From an uncultured Curvibacter sp. (lineage in GTDB: Bacteria > Pseudomonadota > Gammaproteobacteria > Burkholderiales > Burkholderiaceae_C), in contig CAIKMN010000022.1 in the NCBI GenBank assembly GCA_903828535.1, forward strand, positions 140,950 through 204,949: a stretch of 64,000 bases of DNA, written 5' to 3'. Shown piece after piece: positions 11,518 to 20,393 of the stretch. Positions within the stretch are counted from its first letter, which is position 1. Every line of letters begins with the position of its first letter. The notes under the pieces are model-generated. The model did not search any database, was not told the DNA's origin, and worked only from the letters and a program-made list of their open reading frames with translations. A program made the translations under genes and the position numbers.

Positions 11518-11922
11518 TTATTTGGTGGGGATGGCCGCCGACCCTTTTGCAGGCTGAGCGGGTTCAGCGGGCGTAGCAGCAGGCGATGCAGGCGCAGGCG
11601 CGGCTGTTTTAGCGCCTTCCAAAGCAGAGCCCACGCCGGCTGCTGTTTCCAGGACAGAACCCGTGCTGGCAGGAGCCTCTGCGCGCAGGTTGCCAAAGTA
11701 AGCCAAGGCCAAAGTGGTCGTGAAAAACACAGCCGCCAGCACCGCCGTGGTGCGCGACAAGAAGTTCGCGCTGCCACTGGCCCCAAACAGACTCCCTGAG
11801 CCGCCACTGCCAAAGGCGGCGCCCATGTCGGCGCCTTTGCCGTGCTGAACCAAAATCAGGCCAATCATGCCCAAGGCCGACAACATTTGGGCCGTCAAAA
11901 TCAAAGTCACAACGATGCTCAT
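11518..11922 (-). CDS. secG: Preprotein translocase subunit SecG
   Basis: Small membrane subunit of the SecYEG protein export channel (134 aa). Two hydrophobic helices (about residues 3-22 and 54-73) flank the conserved cytosolic loop LVQHGKGADMGAAFGSGGSGSLFGASGSANFLSR. The C-terminal about 60 residues are a low-complexity Ala/Pro/Glu tail, common in betaproteobacterial SecG. It lies between tpiA (19 bases upstream) and tRNA-Leu. Confidence 0.96.
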   Translation of the reverse strand: MSIVVTLILTAQMLSALGMIGLILVQHGKGADMGAAFGSGGSGSLFGASGSANFLSRTTAVLAAVFFTTTLALAYFGNLRAEAPASTGSVLETAAGVGSALEGAKTAAPAPASPAATPAEPAQPAKGSAAIPTK

Positions 11923-11941
11923 ACGCTCACTCCAGAAAATT

Positions 11942-12718
11942 TCAAGCCACAGCGCGGGCTGCAGCGACGATTTGTAAAAAATCAGCGGCCTTCAAAGCGG
12001 CGCCCCCAATCAGGCCACCGTCAATGTCAGGCTGTGCCAACAAGGCCCCGGCGTTGCTGGCATTCATGCTACCGCCATACAAAATAGGGATGCGCTTGGC
12101 GTTCGAACTGGCCGCTTGCAACTGAGTCCGAATAACGGCATGCACCGCTTGCGCCTGTTCGGGCGTTGCGGTTTTGCCGGTGCCAATGGCCCAAACGGGC
12201 TCATACGCCACCACCAACTCGGTCAGACAGTGGCCATTCACATGGATCACCGCCGCCAATTGGCGCTTCACCACCGCCTCGGTTTCACCCGCTTCACGCT
12301 GGGCCAAGGTTTCGCCCACACAAACAATGGGGGTGAGGCCATGGGCCAGCGCGTTTTGGGCTTTCAAGGCCACCAGTTCATTGGTTTCAAAGTGGTTCTG
12401 ACGCCGCTCTGAATGCCCAACAATGACAAACCGAGTGCCAAAGTCTTTCAACATCGCGGGGGACACCTCACCGGTGTAAGCGCCGCCATTTTGATGAGAA
12501 ACGTCTTGCGCACCCAATTCCACCGGGCCACACAAAGCAGCCACTTGAGCCAAGTAAGGCGCAGGCACGCAAACCAGCACCGACACCTTCGCGGCCTCCA
12601 GCGCCTCAGCCGAAGGCAAACCCGCCACGACCGCGCCCATCAAGGCCGCGTTATCGGCCAAGTTGCCATTCATCTTCCAATTACCGGCAATGAGTTTTTT
12701 GGTCATTTCTTTGGTCAT
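11942..12718 (-). CDS. tpiA: Triose-phosphate isomerase
   Basis: Glycolytic enzyme interconverting dihydroxyacetone phosphate and glyceraldehyde 3-phosphate in the cytoplasm (258 aa). The catalytic residues are visible: the lysine in [10 protein letters not shown], the histidine in VGHSERR and the glutamate in [18 protein letters not shown], the last followed by the flexible loop-6 sequence. The start could also be the second ATG four codons later ([13 protein letters not shown]), which matches many homologues better. It is followed closely by secG. Confidence 0.97.
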   Translation of the reverse strand: MTKEMTKKLIAGNWKMNGNLADNAALMGAVVAGLPSAEALEAAKVSVLVCVPAPYLAQVAALCGPVELGAQDVSHQNGGAYTGEVSPAMLKDFGTRFVIVGHSERRQNHFETNELVALKAQNALAHGLTPIVCVGETLAQREAGETEAVVKRQLAAVIHVNGHCLTELVVAYEPVWAIGTGKTATPEQAQAVHAVIRTQLQAASSNAKRIPILYGGSMNASNAGALLAQPDIDGGLIGGAALKAADFLQIVAAARAVA

Positions 12719-12763
12719 TTGTAAGCCCTCTTCTTCGAAGCTTCAATCGATATCAGGGCGTAG

Positions 12764-12791
12764 GCATCAGGCATCAGACATCAAGCATGAG
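12764..12791. repeat. Short tandem repeat, four 7-bp units
   Basis: Four consecutive 7-base units GCATCAG, GCATCAG, ACATCAA, GCATGAG lie in the 76-base gap between tpiA and the quinone oxidoreductase gene. The first two are identical and the others differ at two positions or fewer. No protein or known regulatory element explains it. Confidence 0.5.
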
Positions 12792-12794
12792 GGA

Positions 12795-13781
12795 TTACCA
12801 AGTCAGGACAATTTTGCCCACGTGTTGACCGGACTCCATCAAGGCGTGCGAGGCGGCGGCCTGCGCTGCCGGGAAGGTCGAGTGAACTTGGGGCTTGATT
12901 TGACCTTGGCTCAAAAGCGGCCAGACCTTGGTTTGCAATGACTGGGCAATAGCTGCCTTGAACGCCACCGAACGGGGGCGCAACGTGGAGCCGGTGACGG
13001 TCAAACGCTTGCGCAACAAAGCGCCGGCATTGAAGCCAGCCTCTACCCCACCCTGCACGGCGATGATGACCAAGCGGCCCTCTTCGGCCAAACAATCCAT
13101 TTCACGCGCGACATAAGACCCAGCCACCATGTCCAAGATCACATCAACCCCGTGGCCCTGGGTCAGGTCTTTGACGGCCTGCACAAAGTCGGTTTTTTTG
13201 TAATTGATGGCTTGGTCGGCACCCACCCCCAGAGCCGCAGCGCATTTTTCGTCGCTGCCGGCGGTGACGATGACCTTGGCGCCAAAGGCTTTGGCCAATT
13301 GAATGGCGGTCACGCCAATGCCGCTGGTGCCGCCCTGAATCAACAAGGTTTCGCCTTTTTGTAAACGGCCGCGGTCAAAAACATTGCTCCAAACGGTGAA
13401 GAAAGTTTCAGGCAACGAAGCCGCTTCAACATCGCTCCAGCCTGCTGGAACGGGCAAACATTGCACCACCGGCGCCACGCAAAGCTCGGCGTAGCCACCG
13501 CCCGAGACCAAGGCGCAAACCCGGTCACCGATCGCTAAACCAGCCTGGGCCATGGCCTGAAGATCTCCTGCGATGACCGTGCCAGCCACTTCAAGTCCGG
13601 GCAAATCCGATGCGCCGGGCGGCGGGGCGTAATGCCCCAAGCGTTGCAACACGTCGGGGCGGTTGATGCCACTCGCGCCCACACGAATCAGCAGCTCGCC
13701 CTCGCCCGGGATGGGGTCGGGGCGGGCGCCGAGTTGCAAAACTTCAGGGCCTCCAAAGCCCTTGAGTTCGACTGCTTTCAT
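12795..13781 (-). CDS. NAD(P)H quinone oxidoreductase, PIG3 family
   Basis: A medium-chain dehydrogenase/reductase of the zinc-free quinone oxidoreductase group (328 aa), probably reducing quinones or enones with NADPH in the cytoplasm. It starts MKAVELKGFGGPEVL and has the nucleotide-binding glycine motif IQGGTSGIGVTAIQLAKAFGA at about residues 146-166. The SDEKCAAALGVGADQAINY stretch is typical of the PIG3 family. The catalytic and structural zinc cysteines of true alcohol dehydrogenases are absent. It sits between pnp and tpiA, as in other Burkholderiales. The physiological substrate is unknown. Confidence 0.88.
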   Translation of the reverse strand: MKAVELKGFGGPEVLQLGARPDPIPGEGELLIRVGASGINRPDVLQRLGHYAPPPGASDLPGLEVAGTVIAGDLQAMAQAGLAIGDRVCALVSGGGYAELCVAPVVQCLPVPAGWSDVEAASLPETFFTVWSNVFDRGRLQKGETLLIQGGTSGIGVTAIQLAKAFGAKVIVTAGSDEKCAAALGVGADQAINYKKTDFVQAVKDLTQGHGVDVILDMVAGSYVAREMDCLAEEGRLVIIAVQGGVEAGFNAGALLRKRLTVTGSTLRPRSVAFKAAIAQSLQTKVWPLLSQGQIKPQVHSTFPAAQAAASHALMESGQHVGKIVLTW

Positions 13782-13834
13782 GGCGCGCCTCCTAGAAGTG
13801 ATGAATTAAAGCGATGTTCTCAAGCGCTGAGTGA

Positions 13835-15961
13835 TCAGGCTTGGTCGCCTTCAGGGGCGACTTGTTCGGGACGCTCAATCAGGGCCTTCATGGACAGCTT
13901 GACGCGGCCCTTTTCATCGGTTTCCATGACCTTGACCTTGACGATCTGGCCTTCGCTCAGGTAGTCGCTGACCTTTTCAACGCGTTGGTGGGCAATTTGG
14001 CTGATGTGCAACAAGCCGTCTTTGCCGGGCAGCAAGTTAATCAGGGCACCGAAGTCCAAGATCTTGGTAACGGGGCCTTCGTAAATTTTGCCAATTTCCA
14101 CTTCGGCGGTAATTTGCTCGATGCGGCGCTTGGCTTCTTCGGCCTTGGCGCCGTCGGTGGCGGCGATGGTGATGGTGCCGTCTTCGTCGATGTTGATCTG
14201 GGTGCCCGTTTCTTCGGTCAACGCACGGATGGTGGCGCCGCCCTTGCCGATCACGTCACGGATCTTTTCGGGGTTGATCTTCATGGTGAACAACTTGGGG
14301 GCGAAGTTGGAGACTTCGGTTTTGGCTTCGCCCATGGCCTCTTGCATCTTGCCCAAAATGTGCAAACGGGCTTCCTTGGCTTGAGCCAAAGCGACCTGCA
14401 TGATTTCTTTGGTGATGCCTTGAATTTTGATGTCCATTTGCAAGGCCGTGATGCCGTTGGTGGTACCGGCCACCTTGAAGTCCATGTCACCCAGGTGGTC
14501 TTCGTCCCCCAAGATGTCGGTCAAGACGGCAAAACGGTTGCCGTCCTTGATCAAGCCCATCGCAATACCGGCCACGTGGGCCTTCAAAGGCACGCCGGCG
14601 TCCATCAGCGACAAGCAGCCGCCGCAGACCGAAGCCATCGACGAGGAACCATTCGATTCGGTGATTTCAGACACCACACGCATGGTGTAGGGGAATTCTT
14701 CTTTGCTCGGCAAGACGGCAGCCAGTGCACGCTTGGCCAAACGGCCGTGGCCAATTTCACGGCGCTTGGTGCTGCCCATGCGACCGACCTCGCCGGTGGC
14801 AAAGGGAGGCATGTTGTAGTGGAGCATGAAGCGGTCTTCAAACTCACCGGCCAAAGCGTCGATGCGTTGGGCATCGCGCTCGGTGCCGAGGGTGGCAATC
14901 ACCAAGGCTTGGGTTTCGCCGCGCGTGAACAAGGCCGAGCCATGGGTGCGGGGCAAGACTGAATTGCGAATTTCAATGGGGCGCACGGTGCGGGTGTCGC
15001 GGCCATCGATGCGGGGTTCACCCGCCAAGATTTGGCCGCGAACGATGCGGGCTTCAATGTCGAACAACAACGTTTCAACGGAAGCCGAGTCAAACTCAGC
15101 GCCAGCGGCCTTCAAGCCTTCCATGACTTCGGCATAGGCTGCCCGGCAAGCTTGGGTCCGGGCTTGCTTGTTGCGGATTTGGTAGGCAGCGCGCAGTTTT
15201 TCTTCGGCCAAGGCGTTGACCTGAGCAATCAAGGGCTCGTTCTTGGCAGCAGGCGCCCAATCCCAGGTGGGTTTGCCGGCTTCACGCACCAGATCGTGAA
15301 TGGCGTTGATGGCAATCACGCCTTGTTCGTGACCGAACACAACCGCGCCCAACATGATGTCTTCCGACAATTGCTTGGCTTCGGATTCAACCATCAGCAC
15401 GGCGGCTTCAGTGCCAGCGACAACCAATTCCATTTCGCTGTCTTTGCGCTGGGTTTGGCCAGGGTTCAAGACGTATTGACCGTTGATGTAACCCACACGG
15501 GCAGCACCAATGGGGCCATTGAAGGGCACACCCGACACTGCCAAAGCGGCCGAGGTGGCAACCATGGCGGCGATGTCGGCATCCACCTCGGGGTTCAACG
15601 AAACAGTGTGAATGACCACATGCACTTCGTTCAAGAAACCCTCGGGGAACAAGGGGCGAATGGGGCGATCGATCAGACGGCTGGTCAGGGTTTCGAGTTC
15701 GCTGGGCTTGGCTTCACGTTTGAAGAAGCTGCCAGGGATCTTGCCTGCGGCGTAGGTTTTCTCGATGTAATCGACGGTCAAGGGAAAGAAGTCCTGGCCT
15801 GGCTTGGCGGACTTGGAAGCCACCACGGTGGCCAAAACCACGGTGTCGTCGATGTTCACCAGCACGGCACCCGTGGCTTGGCGGGCGATTTCGCCGGTTT
15901 CCATGGTGACGGTGTGTTGACCCCATTGGAAGGTCTTGGTGACTTTGTTAAAAATGCTCAT
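13835..15961 (-). CDS. pnp: Polyribonucleotide nucleotidyltransferase (PNPase)
   Basis: 3'-to-5' phosphorolytic exoribonuclease and degradosome component (708 aa). Two RNase PH-like domains (about residues 10-230 and 310-540) are followed by a KH domain (about 555-615, with [20 protein letters not shown]) and an S1 RNA-binding domain (about 622-690, [33 protein letters not shown]). The [11 protein letters not shown] stretch belongs to the catalytic domain. It lies downstream of rpsO in the classical rpsO-pnp arrangement. A terminator follows rpsO and a long hairpin precedes pnp, so it is probably autoregulated as in E. coli. Confidence 0.98.
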   Translation of the reverse strand: MSIFNKVTKTFQWGQHTVTMETGEIARQATGAVLVNIDDTVVLATVVASKSAKPGQDFFPLTVDYIEKTYAAGKIPGSFFKREAKPSELETLTSRLIDRPIRPLFPEGFLNEVHVVIHTVSLNPEVDADIAAMVATSAALAVSGVPFNGPIGAARVGYINGQYVLNPGQTQRKDSEMELVVAGTEAAVLMVESEAKQLSEDIMLGAVVFGHEQGVIAINAIHDLVREAGKPTWDWAPAAKNEPLIAQVNALAEEKLRAAYQIRNKQARTQACRAAYAEVMEGLKAAGAEFDSASVETLLFDIEARIVRGQILAGEPRIDGRDTRTVRPIEIRNSVLPRTHGSALFTRGETQALVIATLGTERDAQRIDALAGEFEDRFMLHYNMPPFATGEVGRMGSTKRREIGHGRLAKRALAAVLPSKEEFPYTMRVVSEITESNGSSSMASVCGGCLSLMDAGVPLKAHVAGIAMGLIKDGNRFAVLTDILGDEDHLGDMDFKVAGTTNGITALQMDIKIQGITKEIMQVALAQAKEARLHILGKMQEAMGEAKTEVSNFAPKLFTMKINPEKIRDVIGKGGATIRALTEETGTQINIDEDGTITIAATDGAKAEEAKRRIEQITAEVEIGKIYEGPVTKILDFGALINLLPGKDGLLHISQIAHQRVEKVSDYLSEGQIVKVKVMETDEKGRVKLSMKALIERPEQVAPEGDQA

Positions 15962-16034
15962 GTCAATTTCCTGTTCATGACAAACCGCTCTACCCGAGCG
16001 GCGGTGGGTCAGATGGGCCTATTTGGAACACGAT

Positions 16035-16086
16035 GCCATTCCAGAAAAAACCGGGTCTCTGTCAACCAGGTTTCTTTTGGAATGAC
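16035..16086 (-). promoter_or_regulatory. Long hairpin in the pnp 5' leader
   Basis: On the minus strand this segment folds into a stem of about 18 base pairs or more: GTCATTCC pairs with GGAATGGC, continued by AAAAGAAACC with GGTTTTTTCT and a short GG/CC extension, with only a couple of mismatches and a loop of about 12 bases. It lies about 75 bases upstream of the pnp start. In E. coli the pnp leader carries an RNase III-cleaved hairpin through which PNPase represses its own synthesis; the position and length suggest the same role here (inference). Confidence 0.6.
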
Positions 16087-16113
16087 ACAGCGCGCATCCC
16101 TGATTCGTCCTAC

Positions 16114-16154
16114 CTGAAAAAAACAAAGGCCTGAGCTAGGGATCTAACTCAGGC
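16114..16154 (-). terminator. Intrinsic terminator after rpsO
   Basis: On the minus strand an 11-bp stem (GCCTGAGTTAG with CTAGCTCAGGC, one G-T pair) with a 4-base loop is followed by CTTTGTTTTTTT. It begins about 33 bases after the rpsO stop. It would end part of the rpsO transcripts before pnp, as at the E. coli rpsO-pnp locus. Confidence 0.85.
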
Positions 16155-16186
16155 TCTTTTTATCTTGGCCTTGGCAAAAGGACTGC

Positions 16187-16453
16187 TTACTTACGCAGAC
16201 CCAGCTTCGCGATCAAAGCGGTGTAACGGTCCGCGTCCTTGGCCTTCAAATAGTCCAACAGCTTGCGGCGACGGCTCACCATGCGCAACAAACCGCGACG
16301 ACCGTGGTGGTCTTTGGCGTGTGTTTTGAAGTGGGGGGTCAACTCGTTGATGCGGGCAGTCAGCAAAGCCACTTGGACTTCTGGGCTGCCGGTGTCACCA
16401 GCGGAACGGGCGTTGTCTTTGACAACTTCTGCTTTGATAGAAGCGGCGATCAT
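16187..16453 (-). CDS. rpsO: 30S ribosomal protein S15
   Basis: Small-subunit ribosomal protein that binds the central domain of 16S rRNA (88 aa). The conserved blocks [46 protein letters not shown] and [13 protein letters not shown] cover nearly the whole protein. A good ribosome binding site (AAGGAA) precedes the start. The length is normal for the family. Confidence 0.98.
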   Translation of the reverse strand: MIAASIKAEVVKDNARSAGDTGSPEVQVALLTARINELTPHFKTHAKDHHGRRGLLRMVSRRRKLLDYLKAKDADRYTALIAKLGLRK

Positions 16454-16566
16454 TTCATTTCCTTAAAATTATCAGAACTTGCGCAAGGCCTTGGAAGGTG
16501 GCCTGCGTGCGACTTGGCGACGGCTGACCTCATTCAATTGAGGGCAGTCGCCAGCAAAGCCTTTGG

Positions 16567-16572
16567 ATTATA
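16567..16572 (-). promoter_or_regulatory. Probable -10 element of the rpsO promoter
   Basis: A perfect TATAAT on the minus strand lies about 115 bases upstream of rpsO, just past the thiolase stop codon. The -35 position, 17 bases further up, is weak (GTGTTC), so only the -10 is convincing. The sequence downstream (TTTGCTGGC) resembles that after the rpsU promoter. Confidence 0.5.
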
Positions 16573-16577
16573 GCCGA

Positions 16578-17759
16578 TCAAAGTCGCTCGAACACCGTCG
16601 CGATGCCTTGACCGCCGCCAATGCACATCGTCACCAAGGCGTAACGCCCGCCGGTGCGCTGCAATTCATACAGCGCTTTGGTCGCCAGGAAGGCCCCCGA
16701 GCAACCCACGGGGTGACCCAAAGCAATGGCGCCGCCATTGGGGTTGGTCTTGGCGAGGTCGAAGCCAAGCACCTTGGCCACGGTCAAAGCTTGCGCGGCA
16801 AAAGCCTCGTTGGATTCGATCACGTCGATCTGATCCAGACTCAGGCCGGCTTTTTTCAGGGCCAACTTGGAGGCCGGGATGGGTCCTTCACCCATGAAGT
16901 CATTGGCGACACCCGCCACCGCATAAGACACCAATCGAGCCATGGGCTTTTGGCCGGCCTTGGCCGCAGCGTCCGCGCTGGCCAGCACCATAAAGGCCGC
17001 GCCGTCGTTGATACCGGAGGCGTTGCCTGCGGTCACTGAGCCGTCTTTCTTGAAGGCGGGTTTCATTTTGCCCAGCGTCTCCAGGCTGGTGCTGGCTTTG
17101 ACGTGCTCGTCGGTATCAAAAACGACGTCGCCTTTTCGGGTTTGCATCACGATGGGGACAATTTGCGATTTGAAGCGCCCTTCAGCAATGGCCGCCGCCG
17201 CGCGGCGGTGCGACTCGACTGCAAAAGCGTCTTGCTCTTCGCGGGTGATGTTCCATTTGGTGGCCAAATTCTCAGCGGTGATGCCCATGTGGCCCACACC
17301 AAAGGGGTCAGTCAGGGTGGAAACCATCATGTCGACCGCCTTGGTGTCGCCCATGCGAGCGCCGGAGCGAAGTGCGGGCAACATGTAGCCACCGCGCGAC
17401 ATGACTTCCACGCCGCCGCCCAAGCTGTAATCAAAATCGCCCAGCATGATGCTTTGCGAGGCGGTGACGATGGCTTGCAAACCCGATGAACACAAGCGGT
17501 TCAGCTGCATAGCGATCGAATCCATGGGCAAGCCGGCTTGAATGGAGGCCACCCGGGAAACATAGGCAAAGCGGGCGTCGGTGGGTATCACATGGCCCAC
17601 CACCACATTGCCAATTTGGTCTGACGGCACGCCTGAGCGCGCGACGGTTTCCTTCATGACTTGACCGGCCAACTCGGCCGGCTCCATTGTGGACAGCGAG
17701 CCGCCAAAGGTACCAATCGCGGAGCGCGCTGCGCTCAAAACCACCACTTCTTTTGCCAT
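16578..17759 (-). CDS. Acetyl-CoA C-acyltransferase (thiolase)
   Basis: Condenses or cleaves beta-ketoacyl-CoA with CoA (393 aa). The nucleophilic cysteine C90 (NRLCSSGLQA), H349 (GHPVGCSGA) and C379 (MCIGGGQG) form the thiolase active site, and the length is standard. The sequence is closest to acetyl-CoA acetyltransferases and BktB-like thiolases. Acetoacetyl-CoA, longer ketoacyl-CoA or 3-oxoadipyl-CoA are all possible substrates; sequence alone does not decide. The start has an ideal AAGGAG site. A palindrome in the upstream gap suggests repressor control. It is not adjacent to the 3-oxoadipate CoA-transferase genes. Confidence 0.93.
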   Translation of the reverse strand: MAKEVVVLSAARSAIGTFGGSLSTMEPAELAGQVMKETVARSGVPSDQIGNVVVGHVIPTDARFAYVSRVASIQAGLPMDSIAMQLNRLCSSGLQAIVTASQSIMLGDFDYSLGGGVEVMSRGGYMLPALRSGARMGDTKAVDMMVSTLTDPFGVGHMGITAENLATKWNITREEQDAFAVESHRRAAAAIAEGRFKSQIVPIVMQTRKGDVVFDTDEHVKASTSLETLGKMKPAFKKDGSVTAGNASGINDGAAFMVLASADAAAKAGQKPMARLVSYAVAGVANDFMGEGPIPASKLALKKAGLSLDQIDVIESNEAFAAQALTVAKVLGFDLAKTNPNGGAIALGHPVGCSGAFLATKALYELQRTGGRYALVTMCIGGGQGIATVFERL

Positions 17760-17797
17760 GAAAATCTCCTTGTGTTCGTTTAAATCGAAAAATGGCT

Positions 17798-17811
17798 TGA
17801 CCTATCGGTCA
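17798..17811. promoter_or_regulatory. Palindrome upstream of the thiolase gene
   Basis: TGACC, four bases, GGTCA (minus strand TGACCGATAGGTCA), 38 bases before the thiolase start. The arms resemble operators of TetR-family regulators of acyl-CoA metabolism. No such regulator gene is in the window, so the assignment is only by resemblance. Confidence 0.4.
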
Positions 17812-17896
17812 TTTTTTAACCTATAAGTCTCTATATTAGGACGACTTGCTGACAGGCAACCTTACAGCCACGGTCCATGACAGCGACGCGAAAAAG

Positions 17897-19153
17897 TCAG
17901 CGTTTCAGCCAATTCGAGAGTCGCTCCACCCCCGCATCCAATCGACTCAGGTCTTGCGAGGCAAAACACCAGCGCAGCCAAGCCGCTGATTCTGTTTGGC
18001 CTGTTGGGAAAAACGCGCTGCCCGGGGCCAAGCCCAAACGCGCTTCGCGCACCAATTTTTTGGTCAAGGCCAAAGAGTCGATCTCACCATCCAAACGGAA
18101 AAAAGCATACAAACCACCCGGGGCTGGGCTCACCTGCACACGCGGCAAAGCCTGCAATTGGACCACCAAGCGGTCACGGCAGCGCTGCAAATGCGCCACC
18201 ACTTGGGGCGTGATGAGCGCCGCTTGCGCCAGCGCAACCCGGCCCGCGCGCTGCACAAAAACCGGGGCGCAAATGGTGTTGAATTCAATCAATTTACCCA
18301 CGGCCTCGCTGCAGCCTGTGGGCAAGACCAACCAGCCCAATCGCCAGCCCGTCATCATGAAACTTTTGGAAAAACTGTGCGCCACCATCAGCCGGTCTTC
18401 GGGGCCAGCCAGGTCAAGAAAACTGGGGGCGCAGGCGCTTGAGTTGATGTTGGCCTGGGCCATGGCTTTGACCTTGTCGTGATCGGACAGGTGTTGACTC
18501 GGTTCAAAATAAAGCCGCTCGTAGACCTCGTCGGCCAAAATCCAAGTGCCTGTCTCTCGGCAGCGCGCCAAAATCGCCACTTGCTCTTCCCGGCTTAGGG
18601 TCCAACCGCTGGGATTGTTCGGCGAATTCAGCACCAAGACTTTGGTTTGGGGCGTGATGGCTTTCAGCAGCTCGTCCAAATCCAGTCGCCAAGCGCCGCG
18701 AGGGTCTGGGCTGCCCCCGGTTGGCGGCCCATTGGGTTTCAGCGAAACCGTGCGCACGACGCCGCCCATCAAGGTCGGTTGGTACATCAAATTCGGCCAA
18801 ATGGGCGTGACCAACAACACCTCGTCTCCGACGTCGACCAGGGCTTGAAACGCCACCATCAATGCGTTTACACCGCCTGAAGTGACCGCAATTCTGTCTA
18901 AACCAACGGCTGATTGAGGATGCAGCGCCAGCGTGTAATCGGCGATGGCTTGGCGCAGCTCGGGCATGCCGAGGTTGTGCGAATAGAAGGTTTCGCCCTG
19001 GCCTATTGAATCCATCGCGGCTTGACGCACCGCCTCGGGCGTGACCTCGTCGCCTTCTCCAAACCAAAAGGCCAGCACATCGGGCAACCCCAACCCCTCA
19101 TTGGCCACCTCACGAATGAGCGACCCTTTAAAACCACGAACGATCGAACGCAT
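17897..19153 (-). CDS. PLP-dependent class I/II aminotransferase
   Basis: A fold-type I pyridoxal-phosphate enzyme (418 aa). The aminotransferase signature is visible: GVNALMVAFQALVDVGDEVL near the phosphate site, NSPNNPSG with the conserved asparagine, LADEVYERL with the aspartate for the pyridine nitrogen, and SFSKSFMMTGWRLGWLV with the Schiff-base lysine. The frame runs 51 codons further upstream, but the ATG at 19153 has a good AGGAAG ribosome site overlapping the end of tsaD and gives a normal length. The amino donor is unknown; it resembles the broad aspartate/aromatic group. It follows tsaD by 10 bases. Confidence 0.88.
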   Translation of the reverse strand: MRSIVRGFKGSLIREVANEGLGLPDVLAFWFGEGDEVTPEAVRQAAMDSIGQGETFYSHNLGMPELRQAIADYTLALHPQSAVGLDRIAVTSGGVNALMVAFQALVDVGDEVLLVTPIWPNLMYQPTLMGGVVRTVSLKPNGPPTGGSPDPRGAWRLDLDELLKAITPQTKVLVLNSPNNPSGWTLSREEQVAILARCRETGTWILADEVYERLYFEPSQHLSDHDKVKAMAQANINSSACAPSFLDLAGPEDRLMVAHSFSKSFMMTGWRLGWLVLPTGCSEAVGKLIEFNTICAPVFVQRAGRVALAQAALITPQVVAHLQRCRDRLVVQLQALPRVQVSPAPGGLYAFFRLDGEIDSLALTKKLVREARLGLAPGSAFFPTGQTESAAWLRWCFASQDLSRLDAGVERLSNWLKR

Positions 19154-19163
19154 TGATTGCTTC

Positions 19164-20285
19164 CTAAAATTCCGAGGTGCCCTTTTCGGAAACTTGGCTG
19201 TCTTGGCCCCTCTCTTCCAAATCCCATCGCGGGCGCACATGGAAGGCGTAGTCCTTTTGCGCCACGCTCTGCCCTGCTTGCAAGCGCATGGCCGCGGCCA
19301 TGGCAATCATGGCGCCGTTGTCGGTACACAAATGGAGCTCGGGGTAATGCACCCGCACCCCCAAGGCGGCACAGGCTGCATTGAGTTGCTCGCGCAAAGC
19401 ACTGTTGGCGCCGACGCCACCCGCGACCACCAAGCGCTTGAGGCCGGTTTGCTTTAAAGCCATCAAGCTTTTTTTGAGCAGCACTTCCACAATCGCTGCC
19501 TGCGTGCTGGCGGCCAAATCGGCCTTGCGATCCGTTAATTGGTCTCCCAATTTTTGGCACTGCGTCAACACCGCGGTTTTTAAACCCGCAAAAGAAAAAT
19601 CCAGATCACCAGAATGCAGCAAGGGCCTTGGCAATTTGAAGGCCTTGGGGTCGCCATCTTGCGCCAAATGCGACAAAGCCGGCCCCCCCGGATAACCCAG
19701 GCCCATCAGCTTGGCCGACTTGTCAAAAGCCTCGCCCGCCGCATCGTCGATGGTCTCGCCCAACAAGGCATAGCGCCCGACCCCATCGACCTGCATCAAC
19801 TGCGTGTGGCCGCCCGACACGAGCAGCGCCACAAACGGGAATTCAGGGGCGTCAGCACTCAAAAAAGGCGACAACAAATGCCCCTCCAGGTGGTGCACAC
19901 CCAGCACCGGCTTGTCCAAGGCCGCGCCCAAAGCGCAGGCCACCCCCGCGCCCACCAACAACGCCCCTGCCAACCCAGGGCCTTGGGTATAGGCCACCAC
20001 ATCGACCTCTGCCAAGCCAACGCCCGCGCGCCGCAACACCTCGCGGGTCAAAGGAATGACACGCCGAATGTGATCGCGACTGGCCAGCTCCGGCACCACG
20101 CCGCCATAGGCTTGGTGCATTTCAATTTGACTGTGCAGGGCATGGGCGGCCAGTTGCGGCAAGGCCTTTGACGAGGGGGCCATGTGCACCAAGGCCACGC
20201 CCGTTTCATCGCAAGAGGACTCGATGCCTAAGACCCAAGTTTTTGGGGGGACCTCATTTTGAGAAGTTTCGGGTTTAGGAAGCAT
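19164..20285 (-). CDS. tsaD: tRNA N6-threonylcarbamoyladenosine transferase TsaD
   Basis: Transfers the threonylcarbamoyl group to A37 of tRNAs that read ANN codons, together with TsaB and TsaE (373 aa). The N-terminal [14 protein letters not shown] motif, the metal-binding [11 protein letters not shown] motif and the phosphate-binding loop [13 protein letters not shown] are clear. The first 15 residues before the conserved core are variable. It is divergent from ybiB, about 108 bases apart, and is followed by the aminotransferase, whose ribosome site lies in its last codons. Confidence 0.97.
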   Translation of the reverse strand: MLPKPETSQNEVPPKTWVLGIESSCDETGVALVHMAPSSKALPQLAAHALHSQIEMHQAYGGVVPELASRDHIRRVIPLTREVLRRAGVGLAEVDVVAYTQGPGLAGALLVGAGVACALGAALDKPVLGVHHLEGHLLSPFLSADAPEFPFVALLVSGGHTQLMQVDGVGRYALLGETIDDAAGEAFDKSAKLMGLGYPGGPALSHLAQDGDPKAFKLPRPLLHSGDLDFSFAGLKTAVLTQCQKLGDQLTDRKADLAASTQAAIVEVLLKKSLMALKQTGLKRLVVAGGVGANSALREQLNAACAALGVRVHYPELHLCTDNGAMIAMAAAMRLQAGQSVAQKDYAFHVRPRWDLEERGQDSQVSEKGTSEF

Positions 20286-20393
20286 GGAAGAAAGCGGACA
20301 GATCAGAGTTCACTGGGCTTCATTATCGATCGTCACATCACAAAGGCGTTGGAAAACTTCGAGGACAATTGCCCACTCAGGCGTCATCTTCCC

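Noticed and set aside
13841..14962. 373-codon plus-strand open frame opposite pnp
   Set aside because: It is rich in Gly, His and Phe because of codon bias on the other strand. PNPase on the minus strand explains the sequence completely.
16578..17759. Thiolase as the dedicated 3-oxoadipyl-CoA thiolase (PcaF) of the aromatic pathway
   Set aside because: It is 6 kb from pcaIJ with unrelated genes between them, and its sequence looks like an acetoacetyl/ketoacyl thiolase. It could still do the reaction, but the sequence does not show it.
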